This document shows positions 51,261 to 62,932 of a stretch of 64,000 bases of DNA, in pieces (position 1 is the first letter of the stretch; each line of letters starts with the position of its first letter). The stretch is from Brachypodius melanocephalos (taxonomy: Eukaryota > Chordata > Aves > Passeriformes > Pycnonotidae): assembly GCA_013398615.1 (NCBI GenBank), contig VZSR01001477.1, positions 1,056,556-1,120,555 on the forward strand, written 5' to 3'. Position numbers and translations under genes: made by a program. Under the pieces are notes generated by a model. That model was not told the origin of the DNA and made no database searches. It worked only from the letters and a program-made list of their open reading frames with translations.

Positions 51261-52570
51261 CTTGTGCTTGTGAAATGCAATATCAAATTAAAGAGATGAT
51301 GGTAGAAGCGTTTCTTAGCTAGACGCATAGTCTTTACATATATGATGTTCTTGATTAGTCCCATACATACACCATATTTTCAGGAGGGTAAGGAGGAAAT
51401 GGAGAGGAATTCTGGAAGCCATATGAGACAACTGAGTTATTTCCTGCCCAGTAAGTTTTTTGAATGCTGTAGAATTAGCCCTGAGCACATTTAAACATGT
51501 GTCTTATTTGTATGAGTTTTTCTGTGTTTAAGGTTTTTTTAGTCCTTATCCATTGTGAGCTTTGTCTCAGTGCAAACACTCAGTTATAATTCAAGTGAGA
51601 GGACAGCTCTCTGTCAATAATTTTAAGAAAGCTCTTGCATTCATGAACTCACATTAAGCAAAGAAATAGCGTGACTAGAGGGAATGGACATTCCTACTCA
51701 TGATTTGAGAAAATTCTCTCAAATAATCTGAAGTCTAAAACCAAATTAGATATGGGGCTATTTAGACAGTCATCAATGTACATGGGAGCTGATTTTCCTG
51801 TTATTCACTTTAATAATATCAGTTAGCACCCAGAACATCTGTAATTAAGGAGTATATTATTTCATTACAAAACGATACGCAAGACTGGCACTTCAGAGGT
51901 GGAGCTATGAAAATATGGCTTGCAAGGTGAGTTACTCGTAGCAGAGATTACATTTCAGGGGCCTACTTTCCCTTCTTTTGATGAATATTTAACTGATAAA
52001 ACTATATAAAATGCAGCTGGCATTTTTCATTTGTTTGGTTTGTAGTAGAGTGAAGTAACTGACTTGAAAAAGGTGGAAAAAAAATCTGTCAGAGTAAGGA
52101 AAGAAAAAGTAAATCTAAACATTACATCTTCAGATTCCTCTTCATTAGCGTTGTGATGTTTACAATAAGGAGAGCTGAACTAATTTTGTTTTGCTTAATT
52201 TTGAAACTCTCTAAGCCATTTGTTCTGAAAATTTGATGCATCGCAGTTTTTTATGAGTTTTTGTGATGCATATACGAATAGGTTAAAAAAAGCAAGAAGA
52301 AAGCTAAAGAAGTATGAATATATAGTATGAGGATATAACATTGGAATTATCTGAACAACATTTCCACCACAAAATATGGGTTTTGGACATAAGAATCCTA
52401 AGGGATTTTGATGCAACTTGATTAAAAAGGATAAGAGTAATGAGTTTATTTGTAGTGGAGAGGTTTGGAACAAAAGTAAGTCTTCCTTGTCGTAATGATT
52501 TTCTATTGCCACATCAGTCCAGGAGACCAACTGTAGTACATATTTTATTGTCCTTCTACCTAACATATTT

Positions 52571-52752
52571 TCATACAATCATCAAATGGTTTGGGTTGGA
52601 TGGAACCTTGAAGATCATCAATTGCAACCTTCCTGCCATGAGCAGGGACACCTAGACCAGGCTGCTCAGAACCCCAGCAAACCTGGCCTTGAACACTTCC
52701 ACAGCTTCTCTGGGCAACCTGTTCCAGTGTCTAACCATTTCCCTTAAGTTAC
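52571..52752 (-). mobile_element. CR1 LINE 3'-end fragment (antisense)
   Basis: The stretch begins with the common reverse-complement CR1 3' end (AAATGGTTTGGGTTGGATGG, CTTGAAGATCATC), followed by GAGCAGGGACACCTAGACCA, CTGGCCTTGAACACTTCCAC and CTGGGCAACCTGTTCCAGTG. It lies about 1.15 kb before the last TMTC2 exon. Confidence 0.85.
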
Positions 52753-53905
52753 TGCACTGGAGAGCTCCTAAAGCATACCAACACACCCTCACAGTAGTCT
52801 GAACTTGAAATGCCATGTGGCTTCACATAATATTTTGAATATTATTTTGAGCAAAACACTCATGTGTAGTGGCTTGAAACACTTATCCTCTACAGCAAAA
52901 CTATGTGACTTGGAAAGTGAGTTTTCCTAAAGGTCACTATACTTGAAATATATACTGTCAGACTGACCTGAGGTGAGAACCATAGTGAACTTTGTGTGGT
53001 ACTTTTTTTCCCATTTTTCTTTAAAATGCAAAGTACTGGTTTGACAAATGCCTCCTCAGTGCTCTCACTAGGATGTGAATACCTTTGGTGTTTGCCAAAA
53101 GGTAGGTCAGAATCTTCAGCTTCATAAGTGTGTTTTCTGGCCTTGTAATATTTGTTAACTCCAGTGACCAGGCATGTTGTTATCATGAAGAACCTATTAT
53201 TTAGTAATGGAATAACCTAGAGATGAAAAATATAAAATCAAACTAAGCATTTTGTCTTAGCTACACATGAAAGAAATTTTAGTAACGTAAGCTTTTAAAT
53301 TGATTTGTTACAAAAGTTTAACATTTTTGTTATTAAAATAGATTTTCTACCATTGTTAATTTTATTCAATCATTCACTAAGAAATAATTGCCACAGCCTG
53401 AATCTACATGAATATCCTAGAATCCCTGAACATCCTTAGAATCTGAAAGCAGGCTGTATTTTCTACTAGCTACAGTTAAGACAAAGAGGAAAAAGGGCTA
53501 AGTTCCAATGTGTTAACTATTCCCGATGATTATAAACTCTTTATTAAGAATGCATTTGATTAAAATTAAATTCTTGTTGCTAATTCACTTTTAGATTACT
53601 TCAATTTTCTCTTGGAACCTGTGTTATGCCAACATTACTACATTTAAAGCTTTTTGAGTTCTATGTTTTCTCATTAAAGAGAGAAGTGTCTGTAGGCACC
53701 AGAGCTCGACCTGTTTAAAGCACAAACTACACAGCAGCTGTTCAGAAACCTTTTGTTGTTGTCTGTATTTGCTTAAATTACTAAAATGCTTTAAGGAAAA
53801 ATTGGCAAATATAAGGGAGTAATTTTAAGTGGAAGAAGATTGTCTAAAAAGAAAAATTGAAAATATTTGTAATATTCCTCCTTTCTTTTTTATTATTGGT
53901 ACCAG

Positions 53906-54085
53906 TATCCAGCTGCCCTAATGAATCTTGGAGCTATTCTTCATCTGAATGGCAAACTGAAAGAGGCTGAAGAAAACTACCTCCTTGCTCTTCAACTTAA
54001 ACCTGATGATGTCATCACCCAGTCCAATCTTCGCAAATTGTGGAATATCATGGAGAAACAAGGTTTGAAAACATCCAAAACATGA
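53906..54085 (+). CDS. TMTC2: TMTC2 terminal coding exon (probably exon 12), last TPR and stop codon
   Basis: The acceptor AG at 53904-53905 follows a CT-rich tract. The exon encodes 59 residues, starting YPAALMNLGAILHLNGKLKE and ending in a run that includes SNLRKLWNIMEKQG and KTSKT, then TGA at 54083-54085. The first 35 residues form a complete canonical TPR (A-x-x-N-L-G-x-x-x-x-x-x-G-x-x-x-E-A-E, then A-L-x-L-K-P). The remainder is a charged capping helix typical of the end of a TPR array. The sequence matches mammalian TMTC2 closely as I remember it. The 20-kb intron in front is the largest complete one in the window. Confidence 0.96.
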   Translation, partial: YPAALMNLGAILHLNGKLKEAEENYLLALQLKPDDVITQSNLRKLWNIMEKQGLKTSKT

Positions 54086-54234
54086 TGATGAAAACTCTGA
54101 ACTTTTTTTTCCTTAAAGTGATTAAACCCAAGAAGTAGAACTTCCACACAGTTGTCAGGTCAGAGAACTTGCTGGACTTGACTGCAAGGATCAGAGGTCC
54201 TAATTGCTGCTAGGAGAAGCTATTCTGCTAGAGA

Positions 54235-54240
54235 AATAAA
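54235..54240 (+). promoter_or_regulatory. TMTC2: Possible proximal TMTC2 polyadenylation signal (AATAAA)
   Basis: A canonical hexamer sits 150 bases after the stop codon, followed by an A/G-rich sequence and not a clear GT-rich element. It may be used weakly or not at all. If used, it would remove the AU-rich element at 55679. Confidence 0.3.
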
Positions 54241-55678
54241 AAAAGGGAGACTTTGAGGGATTCATGAAGAACTTGTTACACAACAAAAATGTATGGAACA
54301 GTGGCACGTGAGAGAAGTTGTTTCGGTATATTTGATAAATAACTGCAGATCCCATATTGCTTATTCTCGGGTGGGTACTTGAAATGTATACTGTCATAGA
54401 AATATGAAGGGAATATTACACAGTATACACTAGCCATATGGGAGTTAAAGTGGTAATAGTAGGTTAAAGCATTTTGCTGATACTGTAACTCATTAAAATG
54501 TGTACTAAATCCAGTGTGTTTGCAGTTTGTCTTAATGCTGCTGTATCTCACTTTTGAACCACTTGCTAGCCAATTTCAGAACTTACATGGCCCTTTTTTT
54601 TACAAACCTGTCACATTGTTAGAGGACAGCATTGCAAGTTGTTTACTGAGAATATGCCTGTTACTTCAGCTTGTTAACTTACCATGCAGTTTTCTTGAGA
54701 TACACAGTCAAATTTCTTTGAGACAGACAGAATGACCAAGGAGCTGTCTGTATTCTACATCAGATGTAGTATGGAGGCTGGTAAAAAAAAGACCAGAGGT
54801 GTGATTTAGTAATATAGGCAAGAGGGATGTTTGCCCTGATACCATATCACTGTGGTCACTGTCATCTTAGAAAAAAATAATTGGTATTATAGGATAATGA
54901 GTTTGACTATCTTTACTTAGCTATCAGATAAGTCCGACTTTAAATTGGACTCTGCATATGGTATTTTTGCAATTACGAATTAAAATGAGATTTGAAAATA
55001 TTAGTGCTTGGGCAGGCTAAAATGAGCCTTCATGAGCGACTCAGAGAAAAGGGAATGTTGTGCGTTGATGAAGCTAGCAAATAATTGAAGGGACTCGATT
55101 TGATCATGCTTAGAATAGTGTAGATTAAGAGGAATCAGTAATGGTGGTTGCCAGTTACTTTTCATATTGTTGGTGTTTTAAACAAACCTATTCAGATTCT
55201 AACCAAATATTAGCATTCTCTTTGTATTCTGACATATGCTAGCAGCAGAGCTGTCAAATATCTAAATATGCTTTTGATGAGGTTCAATTTATTTCTGTTT
55301 CAGAATGGTTTAGCCTCATTACTGTTTCAGTCTTCAGATTTTAAATGTAAAAATAATTTATTTTAAATCAAAGTGTGTGAAGCTTTAGTAATTTTTTTCC
55401 AGACCATTTAACTGCTTTCTTTCTTTGGAATAAGTATTACTGCTTGTAAGAAAATTTACTATTTCATTTAATGGCCCTTTGGTATCTGCTTCAGTATTCT
55501 TTTCATAATGATAGATGAAATGTTAAAGTGGTAGAGCACCTTGAACTGAAGCTTCTTCAGGATCTTCTGTTAAAAACTCTTTATTACTGAGAAGGGGGTT
55601 GGGGTTTTTAGTTTATGTATTCCTTTTTAAATGTTGAGCACCATTCCAACAAAAATGTAGAGAAGGACACTTTGCTGT

Positions 55679-55694
55679 ATTTATTTATTTATTA
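55679..55694 (+). promoter_or_regulatory. TMTC2: AU-rich element in the TMTC2 3' UTR
   Basis: Three overlapping ATTTA pentamers, including the nonamer TTATTTATT at 55681-55689, lie inside the inferred 3' UTR. This arrangement is a known binding context for mRNA-decay factors of the TTP and ELAVL families. A role here is inference; isolated copies also occur by chance in AT-rich sequence. Confidence 0.4.
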
Positions 55695-56430
55695 CTTGAC
55701 TGCAGCAATGTTACCTGCCATTAACACAACAGTCTCTAAGTGTTGCTGTTTCTTTTATTTGGTTTTACTTGCATTTGTTTTGTGGTTAGTGTATGTACCA
55801 AATGGGAAAGGGAGCACTTGAGTTATACTCTACCTTCTTGGTCATTCTACCCTTACACTTGGATTTTAAATCTGTATTGAAATAGATTGGGGAATAGCTG
55901 TTTCAAAGTCAGTATAGTAGAAAAACTGTAGTTATGTGTGCTTCCTTTTCTTTCCTCTTGCTCACTAAATAAGTTGCTAAGTTTCCAACTGGCCCACCAG
56001 AAGGGCCAAAGGGGCAAGATTGTTTGATTTTGTAGAGTGTGTCAGATTTTCCTCAAATAATGTTCCTGCTGGAAAAGCAAAATTGAAGGATCAAAATTTG
56101 AATTTCTACTTGATTGTTGAAACCAGTGTTAGAATACAATGGTAGCTTGAACTTATTCTCCTGCTTTACTGACTTTCTGGGAAAGATATAGAAATAGATA
56201 GTAACTGTAACTGAGCTTGGTATAGAACTGTGGTATCCTGCAGCTTTATTTGCTCAACAGCCATCAGACTTTGATGGCTTCTTGGTCTTAAGCATTCAGC
56301 AGGTTGTCTCCTTCAACTTGTACTTATTCTTGTTTGGTAATTTTTATTCATTGCACAAAAGGGGAAAGAGGGGAGCACTCCTGTGATATGGTGTCATACT
56401 TGCATTGTTAACTGGTTTTGTTTGTTTCTT

Positions 56431-56475
56431 AAAAAAAAAAAAAGAAAAAAAGAAGGAAAAGAAAAAGAAAAAAGG
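56431..56475. repeat. A-rich tract in the inferred 3' UTR
   Basis: Thirteen A are followed by A/G-rich sequence for another 30 bases. In cDNA data this is a likely false poly(A) site through internal priming; no AATAAA lies in the usual position before it. Confidence 0.8.
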
Positions 56476-56779
56476 ACTACCATAAATTTCCAAGAATGTC
56501 CCTGAATACATTTTTTTAATATAGATCTGGGCTTGATAACTTTCTTCTTTTGGGATAAATTTAAAACATTTTAAAATATGTCTCTCTGCTCAGGGATTTG
56601 TGGTGGATTATTGCAGACAGTGCTAAAAAAAAAAAAAAAGAGCACAAGACAAGTTTACTAAATTAAAATTTTATTTTTTGAAAAGCTGTTATTTGTATAA
56701 ATTATCAGATTTGTAGGCTTTCCTTTTTGTAGAAATAATTGTTTATGTGCCAGATAAAAGAATTTCAATTTTGTTCAAT

Positions 56780-56785
56780 AATAAA
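56780..56785 (+). promoter_or_regulatory. TMTC2: Probable main TMTC2 polyadenylation signal (AATAAA)
   Basis: This is a canonical AATAAA hexamer. Upstream TGTA motifs (binding sites for cleavage factor I) and a downstream TGTGTATTCCTTTTTGTT-type element make it the best-supported poly(A) site of those seen after the stop codon. Confidence 0.55.
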
Positions 56786-58522
56786 GCATTGATAACTAAT
56801 ACCCTGTGTATTCCTTTTTGTTACTGTAACAGCACTTTGGTTTTTTTAATTATTCTAATTTGATGAGTAATCTTGATTATTTTATGTATGGGGAAACTGT
56901 ATAGCATAAGTAAAATACAACCTGTCACATTTGGCTTTCTTCTATACACTATTGCAATTAGACTTCAGTGGATATTTTCAAAAAGGTTCCCTGAAAGCAT
57001 TTTTTGATATTTATACTCACTAAGTCTAGCCAAAAGAATGGGATAGCTATCATATTTCATTATTGTATCTAAACTCTATAGGAATAAAAGCTGATTAATA
57101 TATTTACAAAATATTTTTATATTACCACACAAACATGATGTCAGTAAAAATCATTGCTAAAGTATAGTTGGTTAGAAAGGCTGCAGAGAAGGTTCTGCTT
57201 ATGTACAAATCTTTTACATGTATGAGGTCACCTTTTCCTCATGCTTCAATATCGTATGATGGGTTTCAAAAATCTGCCTTCCTGTGCAGAGATGCTATGA
57301 AACGTGTTATGGTTCCTTTGCCTTTAGGCTTTCTCTTAATCTTCTATGGACAGAGCCTGCTTAGTTCCGTGCAGCGCTAATATTCTTATATCTTCCTAGT
57401 TCTGTTGCATTCAGGTCCCAGGCGTTGATAGCTTTGCTCTACAATTGGAAAACATTCATGGGCATCAGCAGAACAGTCTTTCAGTCACTGACTTGCAAAT
57501 TCATCTGTCACACCTTATTTATTACATTCATTCCTTGCCTGAGCAGGTGTTGATAAATGGCAGACAATGGATGCAGAGTATGAAGGGAATCATCTGAACT
57601 GTGCCACTTGTTTCTTTTGGATATAGAGTCTAAGCATGTGCTTGAGCTCCTGCTCTGGCACCTTAGCCCTGAACCCTTCTGTGTGAGATCCTGCTCTGTC
57701 TGCCTCGTGCTCTGCTTCCAATGTTTCTGTTCTTCCAAGAATCACTCTTTCAGGCAGCAGACACTTGCTGCATCTCCCTTTATGATGAAGGCATGTGACA
57801 GCTCTCTGGTGATTTTTTTAGTCCTGCTTTCACAGACCCATCCGAACCTGCTCTCTATAGCTGTATGGATGGCTGTATCACTTCTAGGATTTCAATAGGA
57901 TAAAGGTAAGGCACTAAATGATTCTGTGTGAGTATACCAGCTCGTTTGGATCTGGCTTTGGCACTCTGTTGTAGGCATTCCCATAGCAGTTCTGCCTGAT
58001 AGAGGTGAATGCAGGTAGCATGGGAGAGACACTGCTTCCAGTTCACATCTGGTAATAGGCACCAGCATCTGAATTATGATCAGATGAGCTCCCTTAGGTA
58101 GACTGATCCTGCAAAGTCCCTGCCTTATTTCACACAGATACTGAACATTTAATCTCCCTTAGATTCAGTAGTGTGACATTGAAAGAATATGGTTAGAGGA
58201 ATAGAATACATCTGATGTTGTGAGGGGTTATTATGAGGGAGGTTGGGAGCAGAGGCAGACATTTTGGGGGAAATCAGTAAGCCTTTAGAGGGCCAGATTT
58301 TGTTCCAAGAGCAAGTTACTCTAGGATAAACTATGGGAGAGCCTATGCATCAGTAAATTTTTTTTAAGTGCCACAAAACAAGACCCCAAAGCTATACAGA
58401 CTTGTAAAAACTTGTAAGTTCTTCTGTTAAAATGATAAATTGAAACCAAACATTGCCAACAGGAAAAGCTGGCCTTGGAACATACTATTATAAAGTTCAG
58501 GACATAAAAATATATTCCCCAT

Positions 58523-59175
58523 TGTGCTGGTTTTGGCTGGGATAGAGTTCATTTTCTTCACAGTAGCTAGAATGGTGCTGTGTTTCAGATTTGTGCTGGA
58601 AACAGTCACAGGGATGTCACAGAGCTGTTTTAGCTATTGCTGAGCAGAGCTCACACAGCATCAAGGCCTTTCCTGCCCCTCACACCTCCCCACCAGGGAG
58701 GGGGCTGGGGCTGCACAGGGAGCTGGGAGGGGACACAGCCAGGACAGCTGACCATGGGAATATTCCAGACCACATGGTTTCATGCTCAGCAGTAAAACTG
58801 GGTTAGAGTTTGGCAGGGGACAACCATTGCTTGAGAATCATCTGGACCTTGGTAGTTTGTTGGTGAGCAGTTGTTTTTCACTCGTATCACTTGTGTTTCT
58901 TAGGCTTTATTTTTCTCATGTTTCTGTAATATTTTTTATTGTTATTATTATTATTATTACTTTTAATTTTGTTTAATGTATTTAAATTTCATTAAATTTA
59001 TTTAATTTTCTTAAAATTAATTAAATTTATTTAAATTTTAGTTATTAAATTTTGCCTAAATCAGCCTATGATCTTTCTTACTTCTACCTTTCCAATTCTC
59101 TCCTCCATCCCACCAGGAAAGAGTGAGTGACTGGCTCTGAGGTGCTTCACTGCCAGCAGGGATTAAACCATGACA
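58523..59175 (+). mobile_element. ERV LTR (ERVL-like), sense orientation, with internal AT-rich expansion
   Basis: The LTR starts TGTGCTGGTTTTGGCTGGGA and ends GGATTAAACCATGACA-like (GATTAAACCATGACA), with TG...CA termini. Family landmarks include GGACACAGCCAGGACAGCTG, the GC-rich block CACCAGGGAGGGGGCTGGGG, CATGGTTTCATGCTCAGCAG and CTCTCCTCCATCCCACCAGG. A (TTA)n run at about 58938-58960 and a TTTAAATT-rich stretch at 58970-59055 lengthen it to 653 bases, longer than the related copies here. Flanking 5-mers cccat (58518-58522) and cccac (59176-59180) differ at one base, consistent with a 5-bp duplication that has since mutated. No internal viral genes are present. It begins 1.7 kb after the inferred TMTC2 end. 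Confidence 0.8.
58970..59055. repeat. TTTAAATT-type AT-rich repeat inside the LTR
   Basis: An 85-base stretch made almost only of A and T, with repeated ATTTAAATT and AATTAAAT units, lies within the U3/R part of the LTR at 58523-59175 and follows a (TTA)n run. It looks like a local expansion after insertion. Confidence 0.75.
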
Positions 59176-62100
59176 CCCACAAAAGACTGAATGTGTGACT
59201 CAATTTATGCCACTTGGTTGGAAAACCTCTGAAGTTGTATTTTTATTCAGATTTCAAGTCAATGTTTCTCCCTTCCCTTAAAGGTGAATTCTGTATTTTA
59301 TTTACCCTGTTGTTGTCCACTGTCTCTTTACTTTTTAGTGGTACCACAGTTCTAGAGCTGGACAGCTTTAAAGGGTACCTATGAGGAAGCTTTTCAGAAG
59401 GACAGAAACACCGTGGTGCAGCTTCTAGAAAGGTTTAAGGTGAAATAGATTAAATCATTACACTCTTGCTGTACACTCAAATTATTTTGAATATAGTTTC
59501 AGTAACAAAGCTTAGTTTCACTTACTAAAGTTGTTGAGCTTACAGATTTTTATGTGTTAGGCTGGAGATGAAATTGTTTATGCATAAAAATTTCCATCTG
59601 TTTGTGTGAATTTAACCACAGATTTATTTTTTAAAAAAAAATTAAAGATTTACTTTTTGAAGAAATGTGTGTGGAAACCATGTTGTGAGAAGATGTAAGG
59701 TTTTTTCATTTAATAGAACTGTGTGAGCCTGTCTTTCCTTGCATCGCTGGTCCTTTAGCTGGTGACATTCAATTTCTACATGGATATTTTTGGTTTTTTC
59801 TCTCTTGCAGAGTTTCAATAGTTTAAGTTACATGTTCTGTTTAGAGCTAGGTAGAAATGAAACTTTGGTGGCTAAAGCTGGGCTCTGTTTTGATTGCAGT
59901 AATTGTTTAACCCAGGTGAACAGATGTTTTGACCCGATGATACAGTGGTTGGCTGCAACAGGTAATCTGAGAAAGCAGAGATTGTTTGAGTCTTTGTTGG
60001 TTCTTCTCCAGGTGTTTTTTCTTCTGTCAGCAAAGCATTTTTTATCCTCTTCTGGAGACACAGTTTATTTTGTCTCTAGTTTTCTTGAAAACAGATGTTC
60101 CTGCACGCCCAGTATTTTTCTTTATTACAATGGAAAATTAACTTTTTGTAGAATTGATTTCTTTATTATTTGGTCATGTTTGTTGCAACCACAACCATAA
60201 GTTTCTCTACAGTACATGAGTGTACAATTCAGTCTATTGTTCCTTATATTAAGTCAATTCCCTCTTCTGGTTTATACTGATATGCAAAGCAAATCATTGC
60301 CAAAGTGACTCATTTCTGCACACCCACAGTTTCTGGAATACAGCATTGCTTTTTCTATTGTGACAGAGAATGTTTTGATATGACAACATGAAGATTTAAG
60401 ATGGTAGAATAGGACTCTTTTTTTTCAATCACCATCATTTCATAGCCTTTTTGGTCCTTTTCCTTAATGAAAGACTTTAACAATGATTTTTTTTAAAAAT
60501 GAACATACTATTAGTAGCAATAGAGCTCAATGAACAGCACTTATACCTTAAAATTGATGCATGGAGCATAGTGGCTCTGTCATTAAAATTATTATTTTAA
60601 TTCCTATTAAAATTCCTCCAAAATGCCATTTCTCTATGAAGTTTTAGTGGCAATCTTTTAGTTAAATGTGTGTTTCTTGTTTTTTTTTTAATGGAATATG
60701 TCTCCTGATAGTTCACATTAGTTGAAAGAATCTTTAGATATTCTTGCATAGAAAATAGTTTTCCCCATCTCCTCAGTTAGTATTATGAATTATTTAGAGA
60801 CCATAAGAGGAACAACTTTCTCTGAAGCAAAAGGCAAAGATCTTTGGTTGAGCTTCTACATCAGCTTTTTAGCCAAAGCCAGAAAGATTTAAAATTTGTT
60901 TTGTTTCAGTTTGGTTTGGTTTCATTACTGACAACTGGCTTCAGCATTCTAAGAATAACTTGATATTCAGTTAATGGGTTTTGCAATTCATCGTGCTAAA
61001 GACATGCTTTGCATACATGTAAGCATGTGTGTCCCACTGCAGCCTGATGATCTTCTTGTCAGCTCTGCAGATGTTTACCCAGTTTATTCTGAATCAGTTA
61101 TTTACTGTGATGGTTATGCTGATTGATAGGAAAATTTCCTCTCTGATATAGGAAGGAAAAAAAAAACAGCCATGTGAAATTATATGGGTACTGCTTAGGA
61201 TTTTTGTGGAGTCTCAGTAGTGATATATAGATGTCGATTAGAGGTGACCATATAAAAATAGATTTTTGTTTAACTCCATGAAGATTATTATTTTGAAAGG
61301 ATAAGGAATCCTCTGCAAATAGGATTATTAATACTTAGATTTGTGAACAGATCAATTGCTCAAATACTTTTTATACTGATCAATGTAATAATATTTACTG
61401 GAGTAAATCTTTATTTCCATATAAATAAATAATTAGCTATACAGCACCCTCAGATTTCCACAGAAAACTGATGCACTTGGAGTTATCTCGGCCCAAGTGT
61501 GTGTGTCAGTTTTCTGTGGAAGGAAACATCATACCTCTTCCTGGAAGAGGCACAAAATTATGAAGCAGGATCTTCACTCTACAGTCATGCCAGCTACAGC
61601 TTTTTAGGACATTTACCATAATTTTGATAATGCTGAAATCAGGTAAGCCCATCTGAGTCCCAAGATCAAGTCTGTTTCTGAAAGAAATGCATAAACTAAA
61701 TGATGGTCATCCCTGGAACACCTAGAATATAATACACCAATCTTAAAAATGGCTACCGGCAAGAATTGCGTCAGAAGATATTCTTTTTCCTGCATCTTTT
61801 GAACTGTTACAGCCTTCTGGCACACAAAGCAGGAAGACGTGTGTGTGAGCATGCTTGAGTCTCTGCTTGCCTCATCTGATAGCTTGGTGCATGTTAGTGA
61901 AGGTTTGATCTCTAAGCAGGGTCTGCTTAGAAAGATTACACAGGGATTGCAAATGACTTACACAATGTCTACTGTAAATACCTCTAGAAAGTTAACAAGT
62001 GTTCATTGACCATAGGGACAGGCTGAACTAGGAGGAGCAGGTTAGACCTTGATAGTTCCCCAAAGAATGGCCAGTGAGACAGGAGAGAGAGAAGCTGGCA

Positions 62101-62721
62101 ATCCTGCATGGATTTCATTCATCTTATTAAAAACTATAATATGAAAAGGACCATCTATACTGATTGTGTGATTTTTTTTTCCTTTGGAGACAGAGCAACC
62201 TCATTAGGCCTGAGGTGTACAAAATACAAAACTGTAGCAAAACTGGACCAAAGCCTCCTGAAATCATTTATAATTAAAGTGTACAAATTCAAAAGGATTC
62301 TTTTTTTTTAATCAAGTATTATTACTTTGTAAAGCTATGCAGTAGCTCAGACACCTTGCTGAACCTACTGACCTCATTGGCTAGAGGGTTCAAAAACATG
62401 TTTTCTGGTGCTTTGGCTTTTTTTCTACCTTCAAAATTATAAAGTAGTCATAACAACTCACTAACATCTAAAGAAAAAGCACAGAGGAAATCCTCATTTT
62501 AGTCCTTATTGTAGAAATACCAACTGATATTTGGGCTCCTAAAAATTTGAGTTGAATGGGACTACATGACTACGTTTTTTGACATATCCCAAATTGACAC
62601 ACTTGTCAGACTGTTCCCTGCCTAGAATCTCAGGAAGTGACAAGATAAAGGAATCATCTCTCAAACTTCCATACTCTTAATCTTCCCATAACCCCACTCC
62701 TACTGTTGGCTCTTGTCCCTA

Positions 62722-62821
62722 NNNNNNNNNNNNNNNNNNNNNNNNNNNNNNNNNNNNNNNNNNNNNNNNNNNNNNNNNNNNNNNNNNNNNNNNNNNNNNN
62801 NNNNNNNNNNNNNNNNNNNNN
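62722..62821. other. Assembly gap (100 N) next to an ERV LTR
   Basis: Exactly 100 N bases, a placeholder size. One edge is the LTR fragment at 62822-62932. The left edge is unclassified AT-rich sequence, so the gap may hide the remainder of an LTR or a longer retroviral insertion. Confidence 0.95.
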
Positions 62822-62932
62822 CTAACAGGGTGCCAGGTTGTATTCTTTATTTTACTTCTTTCTGTTACTCCTATTAAATTGTATTTCTGACTTGGAGCCT
62901 CTCACTGGTTTTCCTTTGCTCAAACCAGGACA
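62822..62932 (-). mobile_element. ERV LTR 5' end, antisense, running into an assembly gap
   Basis: Read on the minus strand from 62932, the sequence starts TGTCCTGGTTTGAGCAAAGG, then AGTGAGAGGCTCCAAGTCAG and AATACAATTTAATAGGAG. From memory this is the start of an LTR common in songbird genomes. It reaches the N block at 62821, so its other end cannot be seen; I could not identify a matching LTR end in 62100-62721. A minus-strand open frame covering 62852-63076 runs through the LTR edge and is not a gene. Confidence 0.55.

Larger units (their letters stand above)
34109..53905 (+). other. TMTC2 intron before the terminal exon
   Basis: This 19.8-kb intron is unusually poor in recognisable transposons; the clear one is the antisense CR1 3' end at 52571-52752. 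It also has a 29-base A-run at 48019-48047, a T/G-rich low-complexity tract at 51195-51260, and a somewhat more GC-rich unclassified stretch at about 39740-40630 with no splice-supported coding. Two overlapping minus-strand open frames at 43845-44267 have no recognisable domain. Confidence 0.8.
1..56800 (+). other. TMTC2: TMTC2 gene, 3' portion (last four coding exons, introns and 3' UTR)
   Basis: The window shows four exons whose splice phases join without a break: 82, 115, 64 and 180 coding bases, ending in a stop. The product matches the C-terminal TPR tail of vertebrate TMTC2 as I remember it, including the closing stretch that ends KTSKT. Known of the family: TMTC1-4 are ER multi-pass membrane proteins with a glycosyltransferase-like membrane part and lumenal TPRs, linked to O-mannosylation of cadherins; TMTC2 has been linked to calcium handling and hearing. 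If the protein has the human length (about 836 residues from memory), the window holds residues of about 691-836. The membrane part and the first TPRs are encoded upstream of the window. Mammalian TMTC2 has 12 exons as I recall, which would make these exons 9-12. The 3' limit is inferred from the AATAAA at 56780. Confidence 0.93.
54086..56800 (+). other. TMTC2: TMTC2 3' untranslated region (inferred extent)
   Basis: The sequence after the stop codon is AT-rich and has no further splice-supported coding. An early AATAAA at 54235-54240 could give a very short UTR of about 170 bases. The better end is AATAAA at 56780-56785. It has three TGTA motifs 50-90 bases upstream (56694, 56712, 56728) and a T/GT-rich stretch about 20-40 bases downstream, so cleavage is expected near 56800. 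A further AATAAA lies at 57083-57088. A-tracts at 56431-56475 and 56626-56639 could cause internal priming in oligo-dT libraries. The exact end is an inference. Confidence 0.55.

Noticed and set aside
52195..52578. 127-codon minus-strand open frame
   Set aside because: It lacks any domain, is rich in residues coded by AT codons, and its start overlaps the CR1 fragment at 52571.
59790..60200. 136-codon + strand open frame downstream of TMTC2
   Set aside because: It starts with TTG, shows no family resemblance, and the reverse strand is also open over part of it. Chance is the simpler account.
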